From Cerasicoccus sp. TK19100 (lineage in GTDB: Bacteria > Verrucomicrobiota > Verrucomicrobiia > Opitutales > Cerasicoccaceae): a stretch of DNA of 64,000 nt. The notes below the pieces were generated by a model. The model saw only the letters and a list, made by a program, of their open reading frames with translations. It was not told the origin of the DNA and did not search any database. A program made the translations under genes and the position numbers. Shown here one piece after another: positions 17,237 to 26,900 of the stretch. Each line of letters opens with the position of its first letter. Within the stretch, counting starts at the first letter, position 1. The DNA lies in NCBI RefSeq assembly GCF_027257155.1, contig NZ_JAPWDU010000011.1:17855-81854 (forward strand), in the 5' to 3' direction.

Positions 17237-18247
17237 TTAATTCCGATTCTTGCGCTTGCCGCGCAGGGCGGGCTTGCCGGTGGCGGCGAGTTTTTCGCTG
17301 GGTTTCTTGGGCTTCTTCTCGGGCTTTTTGTCGGATTTGTCGCTCATGGTTTGGGTGCGTTGCTCGAAGGCTTTCTTTAAATAACCCTGAAACTCGCGCG
17401 CCGCAAGCGGCAGGGGGAAATCCGGGAGCGAGGCGAAGACGATCTCACGCTGCGGTGCCGGGTTTTTAAACGCGATCACGTGCAGCCTGCTTTCTTTGGA
17501 GACATCGCCCAAGGCCATCTCGGGCAGTAGTGACACCCCTGCGCCCGAGCGGATTAGCGCCTTGAGCGTCTCTACCTGCGCGCTCAGGAAACGCACCCGT
17601 GGACGGAACTCTGCCATCTTGCAAAACTTCATGACCTGCCCGGTCAGGCAGTGTCCCTCGCGCATCAGGATAAACTCCTCCTCGCGCAGATCATCGAGCG
17701 TCGGCGCGCGCTTTTTGATGTGGTGGTTGCCCTCGGGCGTCACCAGGTAGAGCGACTCGCTGCCAAGGCTTTCCGTCTGCCAGGGGCCGCCAGCGAGCGG
17801 CGGGCTGACGATGACAAAGTCCAGCTCGTTGCGCTCGAGTTGGGTCAACAGTTGCTCCGTGGTCGCCTCGTGGACCACCAGCTCGACCTCCGGATGCTGC
17901 TCATTAAACGCCAGCAGCGCATCGGGAATCAGGAACGGTGCCACGGTCGGGATCGCTCCCAGGCGGACGGCCCCGCGAACGACTTTTTGCCGGTCGCGCA
18001 ATTCTTCCACCGCGCTTTGGGCCTCGGCCAGGATGCGGTTGGCGCGGGAGAGCAGGATTTCCCCCGCGGGCGTCAGGCGCGATTTGCCGCCCGGCAGCCG
18101 CATGATCAATTTCTCATCCAGCTCGTCCTCCAGCTTGCGAATCTGCTGCGAGAGCGAGGGCTGCGCGATGTGGCACTGCTCGGCGGCGCGGGTAAAATTC
18201 CCCGTCCGCGCCACGGCCGTAAAGTATCGCAATTGATGCATTTCCAT
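17237..18247 (-). CDS. oxyR: OxyR-type LysR-family peroxide sensor
   Basis: A 336-residue LysR-family regulator. The N-terminal winged helix (MHQLRYFTAVARTGNFTRAA ... SLSQQIRKLE) is followed by the substrate-domain core. The redox centre of OxyR is conserved: C200 and C209 in GHCLTGQVMKFC, the same spacing as C199/C208 of E. coli OxyR. Peroxide would oxidise this pair and switch the protein to activation. The C-terminus carries a lysine-rich tail of about 40 residues (from 'SDKSDKKPEKK') that is unusual for OxyR and may be disordered. The gene is divergent from a peroxiredoxin and thioredoxin reductase, with a matching operator in the intergenic space. Confidence 0.92.
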   Translation of the reverse strand: MEMHQLRYFTAVARTGNFTRAAEQCHIAQPSLSQQIRKLEDELDEKLIMRLPGGKSRLTPAGEILLSRANRILAEAQSAVEELRDRQKVVRGAVRLGAIPTVAPFLIPDALLAFNEQHPEVELVVHEATTEQLLTQLERNELDFVIVSPPLAGGPWQTESLGSESLYLVTPEGNHHIKKRAPTLDDLREEEFILMREGHCLTGQVMKFCKMAEFRPRVRFLSAQVETLKALIRSGAGVSLLPEMALGDVSKESRLHVIAFKNPAPQREIVFASLPDFPLPLAAREFQGYLKKAFEQRTQTMSDKSDKKPEKKPKKPSEKLAATGKPALRGKRKNRN

Positions 18248-18274
18248 GCGGCCAAACCTAGTGGCACATCAGGC

Positions 18275-18311
18275 ATAGGCAAACCCTATTAAAACTATAG
18301 GAACAAGATAT
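18275..18311 (+). promoter_or_regulatory. OxyR binding site between oxyR and the peroxiredoxin gene
   Basis: Two ATAG-N7-CTAT units separated by 7 bases, exactly the spacing of the OxyR tetramer consensus: ATAG(18275)-gcaaacc-CTAT, 7-base spacer, ATAG(18297)-gaacaag-ATAT. Seven of the eight half-site bases in the second unit and all eight in the first match. A plausible promoter (TTCACG at 18312-18317, TATAAG at 18335-18340, 17-base spacing) abuts its downstream edge, as expected for OxyR activation of the peroxiredoxin gene. Confidence 0.85.
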
Positions 18312-18418
18312 TTCACGAATAGCGGTTTCTCGGTTATAAGTGTCCGCAGTCAGGGGCTGGGCTGGGCTTTGCCTGGCTCCCGCGACTACGAGAAATAAGC
18401 AATCAAACTATCTGTATC

Positions 18419-19045
18419 ATGCCCGTATTAGTCGGTAAGAAAGCACCTAATTTTAACGCAAAGGCAGTTGTTAACGGCCAGATCGTCGACAGCTACACGC
18501 TGGACCAGCTCCTCGGTAAGAAATACGTGGTTCTGTTCTTCTACCCGAAGGACTTCACCTTCGTCTGCCCGACCGAGATCATCGCCTTCCAGGAATACCT
18601 GTCTGAGTTCCACGGCCGCGACACCGAAGTCGTCGGCGTGTCGACGGACACCGAGTTCAGCCACTGGGCCTGGGTCAACACCCCCCGCAAGGACGGCGGC
18701 ATTCAGGGTGTCAAATACCCGCTCGTGGCCGACACCAACAAGACCATCGCCTCCGCCTACGACGTCCTTACCGGCGAGTATGACATCGACGTCGAGGGTA
18801 ACCTCGTCGCCTCCGGCGAGCTCGTGGCCTACCGCGGCCTGTTCCTGATCGACAAGGAAGGCGTCGTCCGCCACCAAGTGGTTAACGATCTGCCACTCGG
18901 CCGCTCCATCAAGGAAGCCCTGCGCATGGTCGACGCGTTGCAGCACTTCGAGCAGCACGGCGAAGTTTGCCCAATCAACTGGGAAAAGGGTGCCGAGGCC
19001 ATGACGCCGTCCCACGAAGGCGTGTCGTCTTTCCTCAGCAAGTAA
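18419..19045 (+). CDS. Typical 2-Cys peroxiredoxin (AhpC/Prx family)
   Basis: A 208-residue thiol peroxidase that reduces hydrogen peroxide and organic hydroperoxides. The peroxidatic cysteine is C50 in FTFVCPTE and the resolving cysteine is C184 in GEVCPINW, placing it in the Prx1/AhpC group of typical 2-Cys enzymes. The segment 'DVEGNLVASGELVAYRG' contains a small insertion relative to the usual loop. With OxyR upstream and thioredoxin reductase immediately downstream, electrons probably flow NADPH - TrxB - thioredoxin - this protein. Expression is likely driven by the OxyR site at 18275-18311. Confidence 0.93.
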   Translation: MPVLVGKKAPNFNAKAVVNGQIVDSYTLDQLLGKKYVVLFFYPKDFTFVCPTEIIAFQEYLSEFHGRDTEVVGVSTDTEFSHWAWVNTPRKDGGIQGVKYPLVADTNKTIASAYDVLTGEYDIDVEGNLVASGELVAYRGLFLIDKEGVVRHQVVNDLPLGRSIKEALRMVDALQHFEQHGEVCPINWEKGAEAMTPSHEGVSSFLSK

Positions 19046-19062
19046 AGCTTGATTTAAACCCG

Positions 19063-19095
19063 GCCGGGGCGGATAAATGCCGCCCCGGCTTTGAT
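19063..19095 (+). terminator. Terminator-like hairpin after the peroxiredoxin gene
   Basis: Perfect 10-bp GC-rich stem (19063-19072 with 19080-19089), 7-nt loop, and a weak T tail. It may attenuate rather than fully stop transcription into trxB. Confidence 0.7.
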
Positions 19096-19165
19096 TCCCG
19101 GCATTGGCCGACCAACTGTCGCCTGCGCTGGCAAAATCCGCATTCATTCTTAGCTTTAACACATC

Positions 19166-20113
19166 ATGGAAAACGTAATCATCCTGGGCACCGGCTGCGC
19201 CGGCCTAACTTCCGCAATTTACACCGCGCGCGCCAATCTGGAGCCTTTGCTCCTGGAAGGCTCCCAGCCCGGCGGCCAGTTGACGACCACCTCCGAGGTG
19301 GAGAATTTCCCCGGCTTTCCGGAAGGCATTGATGGCTTCATGCTCATGGACAGCATGCGCAAGCAGGCCACCCGCTTTGGTGCCCGTTTCGCGCAGGACC
19401 TCATCAAGACGATCGAAATCGAAGACGGCGTTAAGGTCCTCACCGCCGAGAGTGGCAAGGTTTACAAGGCCCGCACGGTCATCATCGCCACCGGCGCGCG
19501 TCCGCGTCTGCTAAACATTCCCGGCGAACAGGAAATGTGGGGCGGCAAAGGCGTTACCACGTGCGCCACGTGCGACGGCGCCTTCTACCGCAACATGGAC
19601 GTCGTCGTAGTCGGCGGCGGCGACACCGCTTGCGAAGAAGCGCTCTTTTTGACCCGTTTTGCGTCAAAGGTTCACTTGCTACATCGCCGCGATGAGCTGC
19701 GTGCCTCCAAAGTCATGGCCGACCGCACCCTCGCCAACGAAAAGATTCAGGCGCACTGGGACACCGTTGCCGAAGAAGTGTTGGCCGACGATTCCGGCAT
19801 GATGAAGGGCGTCCGCGTCAAAAACATCAAGACCGGTGAAGTCTCCGAGATCGACGCCAAGGGCTTCTTTATCGCTATTGGCCACATCCCGAACACCAGC
19901 TTCGCTGCAGGCATTCTCAAGCTCGACGAAGAAGGCTACATCGTCTCCAATCACGAGAGCGGCGTCCGCACCGAAGTCGAGGGCCTTTACGTCGCTGGCG
20001 ACTGCTCGGACCACGTTTACCGCCAGGCCATCACCGCAGCCGGCATGGGCTGCCGCGCCGCGATCGAGGCCGAACGCTGGCTCGCCGAACAACCCGAGCT
20101 CGCCGAAGCGTAA
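19166..20113 (+). CDS. trxB: Thioredoxin-disulfide reductase
   Basis: A 315-residue low-molecular-weight thioredoxin reductase. The FAD motif is [10 protein letters not shown] at the N-terminus, the redox-active pair is C133-A-T-C136 in [11 protein letters not shown], the NADPH motif is [15 protein letters not shown], and the C-terminal FAD segment is '[24 protein letters not shown]'. It reduces thioredoxin with NADPH in the cytosol and here probably supplies the adjacent peroxiredoxin. Followed by a good terminator. Confidence 0.95.
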   Translation: MENVIILGTGCAGLTSAIYTARANLEPLLLEGSQPGGQLTTTSEVENFPGFPEGIDGFMLMDSMRKQATRFGARFAQDLIKTIEIEDGVKVLTAESGKVYKARTVIIATGARPRLLNIPGEQEMWGGKGVTTCATCDGAFYRNMDVVVVGGGDTACEEALFLTRFASKVHLLHRRDELRASKVMADRTLANEKIQAHWDTVAEEVLADDSGMMKGVRVKNIKTGEVSEIDAKGFFIAIGHIPNTSFAAGILKLDEEGYIVSNHESGVRTEVEGLYVAGDCSDHVYRQAITAAGMGCRAAIEAERWLAEQPELAEA

Positions 20114-20138
20114 ACCACACCATCACAAAATCTTTTCG

Positions 20139-20172
20139 AAGCGCCGGTCGTTGCTGGCGCTTTTTTGTGGCT
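20139..20172 (+). terminator. Terminator after trxB; copy 1 of a 34-bp direct repeat
   Basis: Stem AGCGCC (20140-20145) with GGCGCT (20156-20161) and six T. The 34-base stretch 20139-20172 is identical to 21034-21067. Confidence 0.88.
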
Positions 20173-20230
20173 ATCTTAATGGCAACATCAACATTGACCT
20201 AGAATAGCATAACTGGATACATTTCACATC

Positions 20231-21013
20231 ATGAACCACTTAAACGGCAAAATTCTCGCCTACCTCGCGATCGCTTTTATTCAGTTCCTCTTCCAGCCAC
20301 TGCATGCTGGTTCAATGGATGACTGGGTTACCGGTACCATTGATTTAACTGGAGCAGACAGCACTGAGAAATTCTACCCCGTATATTTTGAATTGGAAAA
20401 GCATGCAACTAATGATGAACCACTTCACTCGATTACCATTTTCCGCAGTAATGTGCACGAGGATTCACTGTGGGCTGGCAGCTTGATTGCGCATTTTAAA
20501 TTTCATCCAAACCGCTACGGCCATGGACCAACATTTGCTGAAAGTTTTATCATATCCCATAGAAATCAGTTTGTAGGAGATTTTGCAGCGACAAATCGCT
20601 TGGCAAATCATACTGCAGACCGCGATGGCGCAGGGATAGTCGTTTGGTTGAGAGGCGGCTATACATACCTTTACCGTACACCAACCGTTGTAATTAATGA
20701 TTACACCATCTCAAACTCGGCAGAGTTCCTAGAGCTGAGACATGAATATAATAGCCAAACACAATCTATAATAAAGGGCGAATCCTTTGGCGTCATTGAT
20801 GAAATTTCTCCCGAAATAACGAACAACGGCTATACCGGGCCAAGATCTGAATATTTAGTGGACTCATTATTCACTGTCTATGATGAACAAGGTAATATCG
20901 TATCCGAGGAGGTGTCAAATGTACCACAAGTCTATGGCACAGAAACGGTTGTCGATTCCATAAGGCTTAGAAAACCATCAGGAGATATTTCGATGGGTGT
21001 ATTTGGCGAGTAA
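20231..21013 (+). CDS. Secreted protein of unknown function, AT-rich insert
   Basis: A 260-residue protein with an N-terminal signal peptide (hydrophobic core 'ILAYLAIAFIQFLFQ', likely cleavage after LHA). The mature protein is rich in beta-type, polar residues (Asn, Ser, Tyr, Ile) and I recognise no domain. Base composition is clearly more AT-rich than trxB and cutA on either side. The gene is bounded by two identical 34-bp terminator copies, suggesting that it arrived as an insertion, with duplication of the terminator. Downstream the duplicated terminator also serves this gene. Confidence 0.7.
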   Translation: MNHLNGKILAYLAIAFIQFLFQPLHAGSMDDWVTGTIDLTGADSTEKFYPVYFELEKHATNDEPLHSITIFRSNVHEDSLWAGSLIAHFKFHPNRYGHGPTFAESFIISHRNQFVGDFAATNRLANHTADRDGAGIVVWLRGGYTYLYRTPTVVINDYTISNSAEFLELRHEYNSQTQSIIKGESFGVIDEISPEITNNGYTGPRSEYLVDSLFTVYDEQGNIVSEEVSNVPQVYGTETVVDSIRLRKPSGDISMGVFGE

Positions 21014-21033
21014 CACAACAGCCATAGCCCCCA

Positions 21034-21067
21034 AAGCGCCGGTCGTTGCTGGCGCTTTTTTGTGGCT
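21034..21067 (+). terminator. Terminator after the inserted gene; copy 2 of the 34-bp direct repeat
   Basis: Identical to 20139-20172, including stem, loop, T tail and the following GTGGCT. It ends the ORFan transcript before cutA. Confidence 0.88.
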
Positions 21068-21108
21068 TACCCATGGACGCAGCCACCACGGTGAATTAAC
21101 TTCATCAC

Positions 21109-21444
21109 ATGCGTAACGAACCCATCGCCATTGGCTGGAGCACCACGCCCAGCCGCCAACTCGCTGAAGACATCGGACGCTCGCTCGTCGAGCAGCGCCT
21201 CGTGGCCTGTGCGCAGATCACCGGGCCGGTGACGTCGATTTACCGCTGGCAAGGCGACATTTGCCAAGACGAAGAATACCGGCTCGTGCTGAAGTTTTCC
21301 GCCGCGCGCGAAAAGGAGGTCCACGCGGCTCTCGTCGCGCTGCACCCGTATGACACACCGCAGTGGATTGTTACGCTGGCCGACTCAGGCTCGGCGGATT
21401 ACGTTGCCTGGGTCCACGAGAGCGGGCGCGAAGACTTGGCATAA
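21109..21444 (+). CDS. cutA: CutA family divalent-cation tolerance protein
   Basis: A 111-residue protein of the CutA1 family, small trimeric cytosolic proteins linked to copper tolerance in E. coli, although their mechanism is unsettled. Characteristic features: 'TTPSRQLAEDIGRSLVEQRLVACAQI' near the N-terminus, 'SIYRWQGDICQDEEYRLVLKF' in the middle and the 'HPYDTPQWI' signature. Length is normal. Its original upstream neighbour was probably trxB before the insertion of the ORFan block. Confidence 0.92.
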   Translation: MRNEPIAIGWSTTPSRQLAEDIGRSLVEQRLVACAQITGPVTSIYRWQGDICQDEEYRLVLKFSAAREKEVHAALVALHPYDTPQWIVTLADSGSADYVAWVHESGREDLA

Positions 21445-21526
21445 ACTATTTCACCGCCCTCTTCCCAGGTGAATCCGTCTTTGGCCAAACCTTGACCCCA
21501 GGCACCACGCTGGCCATAGTTCACCC

Positions 21527-21928
21527 ATGCGCCACATCCTTACTTTTGCCACCATTGCGGCCGCTGCCGCCCTACTAACCGCCTGCAAAACCAAAGAAAC
21601 AAGCACGCCCCCGCCTCCTGCCCAATTGGTTGGCGGCCCCTGCAGCTATGACGAAAAACCCGGCATAGCCACCGTTTCCGATGCTGATGCCGATCAAGTG
21701 CGCTTCCTCATCGATGGCAACATAACGCCCTACTCACGCCAGGATTTGCCCGACTTTGACTACGCAACCGGCGCGCAGTTTAAGGTGATCGAAAAGCGCA
21801 TTACCAAGGGCACTTGCACGCCTTACATTCTAGACATCCTAGGCCCGGCCACCTCCGCAGACCTCGCCCTTCCGCCGCATCCGGCCTCCCGCGAGCCACG
21901 CTACACGCACCCGGACACATCCCTGTAA
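21527..21928 (+). CDS. Small proline-rich lipoprotein of unknown function
   Basis: A 133-residue protein with a signal peptide and lipobox (ALLTAC, Cys at about residue 20), then a Thr/Pro linker. The body has 'GIATVSDADADQVRFLIDG' and a C-terminal Pro-rich stretch. No known family recognised. It lies 82 bp downstream of cutA on the same strand, possibly in the same unit. Confidence 0.65.
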   Translation: MRHILTFATIAAAAALLTACKTKETSTPPPPAQLVGGPCSYDEKPGIATVSDADADQVRFLIDGNITPYSRQDLPDFDYATGAQFKVIEKRITKGTCTPYILDILGPATSADLALPPHPASREPRYTHPDTSL

Positions 21929-22162
21929 GCCACAGCGAGCACTCTTTGCCAGCGTCACTGCATCCGAGGTCGAGCGCTTCCGAGACCAAGAAATAAAAAA
22001 AAAGCAAGAGCGACTCCAGATGTAGGCAATGCCCGCATTTCCTTATCGAGAGGTGATCGAAGAGCTTGGCAGATATATGGCTTTATCTGGCCGAAAAGTG
22101 AATATAACTAAAGGGCGCTCTGTGCTAGGATGATGGGAACATCAAACCCCATCACCCCTAAA

Positions 22163-22846
22163 ATGAAATCATTCAAAAAATACCAAGCCCTCGCCTTAGC
22201 CTTTGGAACCGCGTCCTTTGCCAGCGCCACTGTCATTGTCGAAGACTGGCAATTCAATACACCCGGCGATAATGAAGGCTGGACGGCCAATGCGTTCACC
22301 GTGGCGAACCTCCATGTCGGTCCGGCTGTCAGCGGTTCGGAAACCGTTCTGACCAGCGATAACCTTCAAAACCAGGCGGATCCCAAAATATTCTTTCCCA
22401 ATGAAGTGATTGCCCTGCCCGTCGGCAGTACTGGCTGGGATCAGTTGGTTATCCGTATTCGTCAAATTGGCGATGATGGCGTTACACCGGTCGCCTTCAA
22501 CAATGTAGGCTCTTTTGCAATGCTGGGCACGACACCCTGGGGCACTCTGGAGTTCATCGATGGCGACACGGGTGATGGCGACCTGGTCCCCGTGACCCAG
22601 GTAACGGAAAGCGACGAGTGGAATATCTTTACCTACGACCTTTCCGAATACACCAGCGGCAGCATCAGCGGTGGCCCGCGGCTAGATCCCATCCAGGGCA
22701 ATGATATCGGTGGCGGTGTCATCCAAGGCAATTTTGAAATCGACTACGTGACGTTGACGGCAAATTCGATTCCTGAGCCCGGCCAAACCAGCCTGTTGAT
22801 TGGCGCGGCCTTGCTTGGGTGGATGGCCTATCGCCGCCGGATGTAA
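22163..22846 (+). CDS. PEP-CTERM anchored secreted protein
   Basis: A 227-residue exported protein. Starting at the ATG at 22163 gives a signal peptide ending near SFASA; the frame is open 33 bases upstream. The C-terminus is a textbook PEP-CTERM tail: PEP (SIPEPGQ), a hydrophobic helix (TSLLIGAALLGWMAY) and the basic end RRRM, which would be cut by an exosortase at the outer surface. The body (DWQFNTPGDNEGW ...) looks like a carbohydrate-binding or jelly-roll module of the kind common in such proteins. No exosortase gene is in the window. Confidence 0.85.
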   Translation: MKSFKKYQALALAFGTASFASATVIVEDWQFNTPGDNEGWTANAFTVANLHVGPAVSGSETVLTSDNLQNQADPKIFFPNEVIALPVGSTGWDQLVIRIRQIGDDGVTPVAFNNVGSFAMLGTTPWGTLEFIDGDTGDGDLVPVTQVTESDEWNIFTYDLSEYTSGSISGGPRLDPIQGNDIGGGVIQGNFEIDYVTLTANSIPEPGQTSLLIGAALLGWMAYRRRM

Positions 22847-22930
22847 AAACGCTTCCCGGGTGCATTGCTCGTCCGTTGATGGTCAGCTAATGACTTGCAG
22901 TCACCAAGCGATCCCCATAAATTTATCGGC

Positions 22931-23791
22931 ATGCGCGACATATTGATCGAGCAACAGCGTTACTTTCGCAAAGCAGGCGCAAGCATCGCGGTCAGCCGGG
23001 AAATTCGGCAGTGCCCGATGCCTCCACATCGGCATGAGTTTCGCGAGCTCGTCATCATACTATCGGGTGAATGCATCCATAATTACAACGGCAAGCGTTT
23101 CCGCATCGGTCGCGGACATGTGCTCTTTATCGACGAAGAGTCCTACCACGCCTACGAAGAGCCCAACTGCCTCAACCTGATCAACATTCTGATCAACACC
23201 GAGGCAATTCTGCGAATGGAGCGCGACTTGGTCGAACTTCCAGGTTACGCAGTTCTATTCAATAACAAAAGGCATAGTCTTTGCGGCGAACGTTGCTTGG
23301 ATGACAAGCATCTCGAGAAAGTGTTAAACTGGATTGACTGCATCGATGATGAAATTGGCGACCCCGACAACTTCGCTGGCTTCATCGTGATGGAGGCATA
23401 CCTGACGCTGATTCTTTCGTTGATCCTGCGCTACATCACCAAGGAAACGACGACTCCTCAGGAAAAGAATAAGTTCAACGCAACCATCAGTTGGATGGAC
23501 GCCAACATACATTTACCGCACACCGTCCCGGAATTGGCGCAACGGGCCAGCATGTCTGAACGCAACTTCTATCGTAAGTTTCGAAGCGTTTATGAGATGA
23601 GTCCGACCCAATACATTCTCCGGGCGCGCGTACAGCGCGCCAGCATGCTGCTGCACCACGAAGACCTTAGCTGCGAAGAAGTGGCACAACGATGCGGATT
23701 TAATCACACCGGGTATTTCTCCACGTGTTTTTACAATCATTTCGGAGCGACCCCTTCCAAATTCAGACAGGCTCTAGCCTGCTCGGCGTAA
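22931..23791 (+). CDS. AraC family transcriptional regulator
   Basis: An approximately 286-residue regulator: N-terminal cupin sensor (PPHRHEFRELVIILSGE ... GHVLFIDEESYHAYEEP) and C-terminal AraC double helix-turn-helix (HTVPELAQRASMSERNFYRKF ... SCEEVAQRCGFNHTGYFSTCF). The frame opens with a TTG at 22895; ATG at 22931 is an equally plausible start. It is 113 bp upstream of, and on the same strand as, the large beta-helix/LamG gene, and therefore may control it in response to a sugar or oligosaccharide. The direct ligand is not known. Confidence 0.87.
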   Translation: MRDILIEQQRYFRKAGASIAVSREIRQCPMPPHRHEFRELVIILSGECIHNYNGKRFRIGRGHVLFIDEESYHAYEEPNCLNLINILINTEAILRMERDLVELPGYAVLFNNKRHSLCGERCLDDKHLEKVLNWIDCIDDEIGDPDNFAGFIVMEAYLTLILSLILRYITKETTTPQEKNKFNATISWMDANIHLPHTVPELAQRASMSERNFYRKFRSVYEMSPTQYILRARVQRASMLLHHEDLSCEEVAQRCGFNHTGYFSTCFYNHFGATPSKFRQALACSA

Positions 23792-23903
23792 ACTAATTTT
23801 CACGCTCATTCCCTCGGGCTGAATAGTGAAAACTATTGGCGCAATTGCCACGGATAAAAATGGCGGCATGGGGATACTATTTTGATGAATCACTTGAACT
23901 CCC

Positions 23904-26900
23904 ATGATCATGCCTTTATCCCACACCCCTTACTGTCAGTTGTGGAAATCAGTCCTCATTGCATCTCTGACGCTATATCCACTGGCCCTGAGCCAATTGC
24001 ATGCAGCGACCTATCATGTTGACGCCATCAATGGCAGCGACGCTAGCGGGGATGGCAGCGCAGCAGCGCCATACGCCTCTCTATCTCCTGTTTACCTCCA
24101 GCTCTCCAGTGGCGACCAGGTATTCCTCTACGACGGCAATTATGGAGCATTGGAATACCATAATCAAAGTGCGGACATCTTTAACGACTGGGTGACGATT
24201 CAGGCCGCCGAAGGACATAGACCCGAGTTGGATCACATAAGCTTCCATTCTTCGAATCCAGGGCCTGACCGCACGGGATCCTTCAATGCATACCTGCGCG
24301 TTATTGGGTGCGACATCGTCGGCACAAGCCGAGACCAGGCAGTCTCGATTACGAGCGCGCGCTATGTTGAAATTGATCAATGCCGCCTGGAAGTGCATGG
24401 CCCCTGGACTGGTTCTGAGAACAACATCGAGAAGACTGCATTCTACGTTCGCTACGGCAGCCACATCACCCTCTCCAATAGCGAGATTACCAGAACCGGA
24501 ACCGGTGTAAGCGCGCAGGGGCGCAACATCCAAATTCTCTACAATCATATTCACGACATTACCCACGACGGCATTCGGGCAACTGGACTGGAGGATTCCC
24601 TTATCGAGGGCAACCATATCCATGGGCTCGACGATGGCGTCGATGACAATCAGGCCTCATGGAGCAAGCATTGCGACGCCATTCATATCTTTATCGCCGG
24701 AGGAGGCTCGGCCGACTCGCTCATACCGAACGTAAACCTGATCGTGCGCGGCAATATTATACATGACATCGAGGCGCAAAGCGTGCAGTTCAACAACTAC
24801 TTCCGTTTCCCCGAAGTGCACAACGCCAACATCACTTTTGAAAACAACATCTTTGGCCCGGTTAATTCAGTATTCGTTTTCAATGACGCCGAGCCAGTTG
24901 ATGGCCTCACGATCCGCAACAACAGCTTTTTATATATTCCCGGCGGCACGAGCTATGTCAGCCCGAATAACGAAACTCACCGCACACTGATCTCCGATAA
25001 TCATGGCCTTCGGGTCACGGACCAAACCACCGATTTGCAGGTCTACAATAACATCCTGCCCTACGGTGCGATGCCTACTGACACTGCCGACGTATTCGCC
25101 AATAATGTCATCTTCAATGCGCCATCAGAAAACATCTATGTCGGCGATCAGTCCAACATCGCCACGCCGGAAGAACAATTCGTCAATCCATTGGCTTTTG
25201 ATGGTGCCTTGCGCAACACCAGTTGGGCAATAGACCGCGCATCGACAACCTTACCAATACATCCAACCGACATCCATGGCGTTACTCGAAATACCCCTGC
25301 AGAAGCGGGTGCCAGCGAATTCTTTGTCACAGAGATCCAGCCGATTGTTGGTATCGCGCGTTGGGACTTCGATAACAATTCCCTGGATAGTTCAGGCAAT
25401 AATTTGAATAGCTCGCTGCAGGGCAATGCGTCTTATACGACAGACAGAATTTCCGGCACACACGCCTTGGAGCTCGATGGCTCAGGTGACTTTGCCGTGA
25501 TTCCCAATCATACCAGCCTGCAAATTACGGGTGACCTAACCCTGGCAGCGCACATCAAGCCGACAAGCACGGGAATGCATCAAAACATTCTCGCGAAATC
25601 TTTCAACGACGGCTACCGGCTTCGCGTCACCAATAACGGGAAGTTGCAATTAATATTGGGCATTCCTGACAGCGGTCCGGGGCAGGTAGTCGGAGCAACG
25701 TCACTATCCTCGGTCACCTATGGCGCTTGGCAACATGTAGCTTGCACAGTTTCCTTTAACGGTAGCAGCGCTGAAGTGCGGTTTTACATCAATGGAGTTC
25801 ACGACTCGACCATCCCCTTGAGTCTGAGTGGCATTGAAGCAGGTAATGGCGATCTGTATATCGGTAGCGGCAATGCCGCCATCGAATCATTCACTGGGCT
25901 GATCGACAATGCGATGATCTTTGATTACTCACTGAGCAGTCAGGATATTCAAACGATATACACGAACCACTCACTGCCAACCGACCCGGTGGATGGCAAT
26001 ACCCCGCCGACCATCGAACCAATGAGCAGTTTGATCGTAAACGTTGGCGCGTCGCTGCAGCTACGCGTCAGCGCGGAAGACCGCGACGGGGAACTCATGA
26101 CCATGTCAGCGGGAATCCTGCCTGAATTCATTCAATTTACTGACCACCACAACGGACGTGCTGACTTCGAGATGACTCCTCAACTTGCCGACATTGGGGA
26201 TTATCGAATCCTCTTGTCTGTCAGTGACGGGGAGGAAACTTCCTACGCCCAAATCCCCGTTCGTGTTCAAGCGCCTCGCGCCGTGGGCTACTGGACATTC
26301 AATGGCGACATGCTGGATCATTCCGGCTGGGGTCACCCCACGCAAGCATCTGGCGGCGCTTCACTGAGCACCGATGCCCCGGTTGGCAGCCACGCTCTCG
26401 CGCTCAACGGCGATGACCAGCATCTGGTAATCGATGACGCGCCTGTTTTGCGGATCACTGGTGACATGACTCTTGCCGCCTATATCAAAACCACGACTTC
26501 CGGGCAGTCACAGAACATCATCGCCAAAAGTTTTAACGACGGCTATCGTTTACGGCTTTCTGGCGCTAATCAGCCGCAACTGATCTTGGGTGCCGGAGCG
26601 TCAGTTATCGGCATCAGTTCCGAGTCTACGATTCCCGTTGGGCAGTGGCGCCATATCGCGGTCACCATCACGTTTGAAGGATCTGTCGGAACCGCGCGCT
26701 TTTACATTGATGGGCAATTGAGCGACACAGAGAGTTTCAACGCTTCTGGCATTGAGGCGGGCAATGGGGCTCTGGTGATTGGCGCCGCGTCCCCAACAAA
26801 CACAGAGTCATTCGAAGGACTCATCGACCAAGTGCGGATTGAAAACCGGGCGCTCAGCGCCGCCGAAATTGAAAACATCATCCCGCACAATGCATATTCC

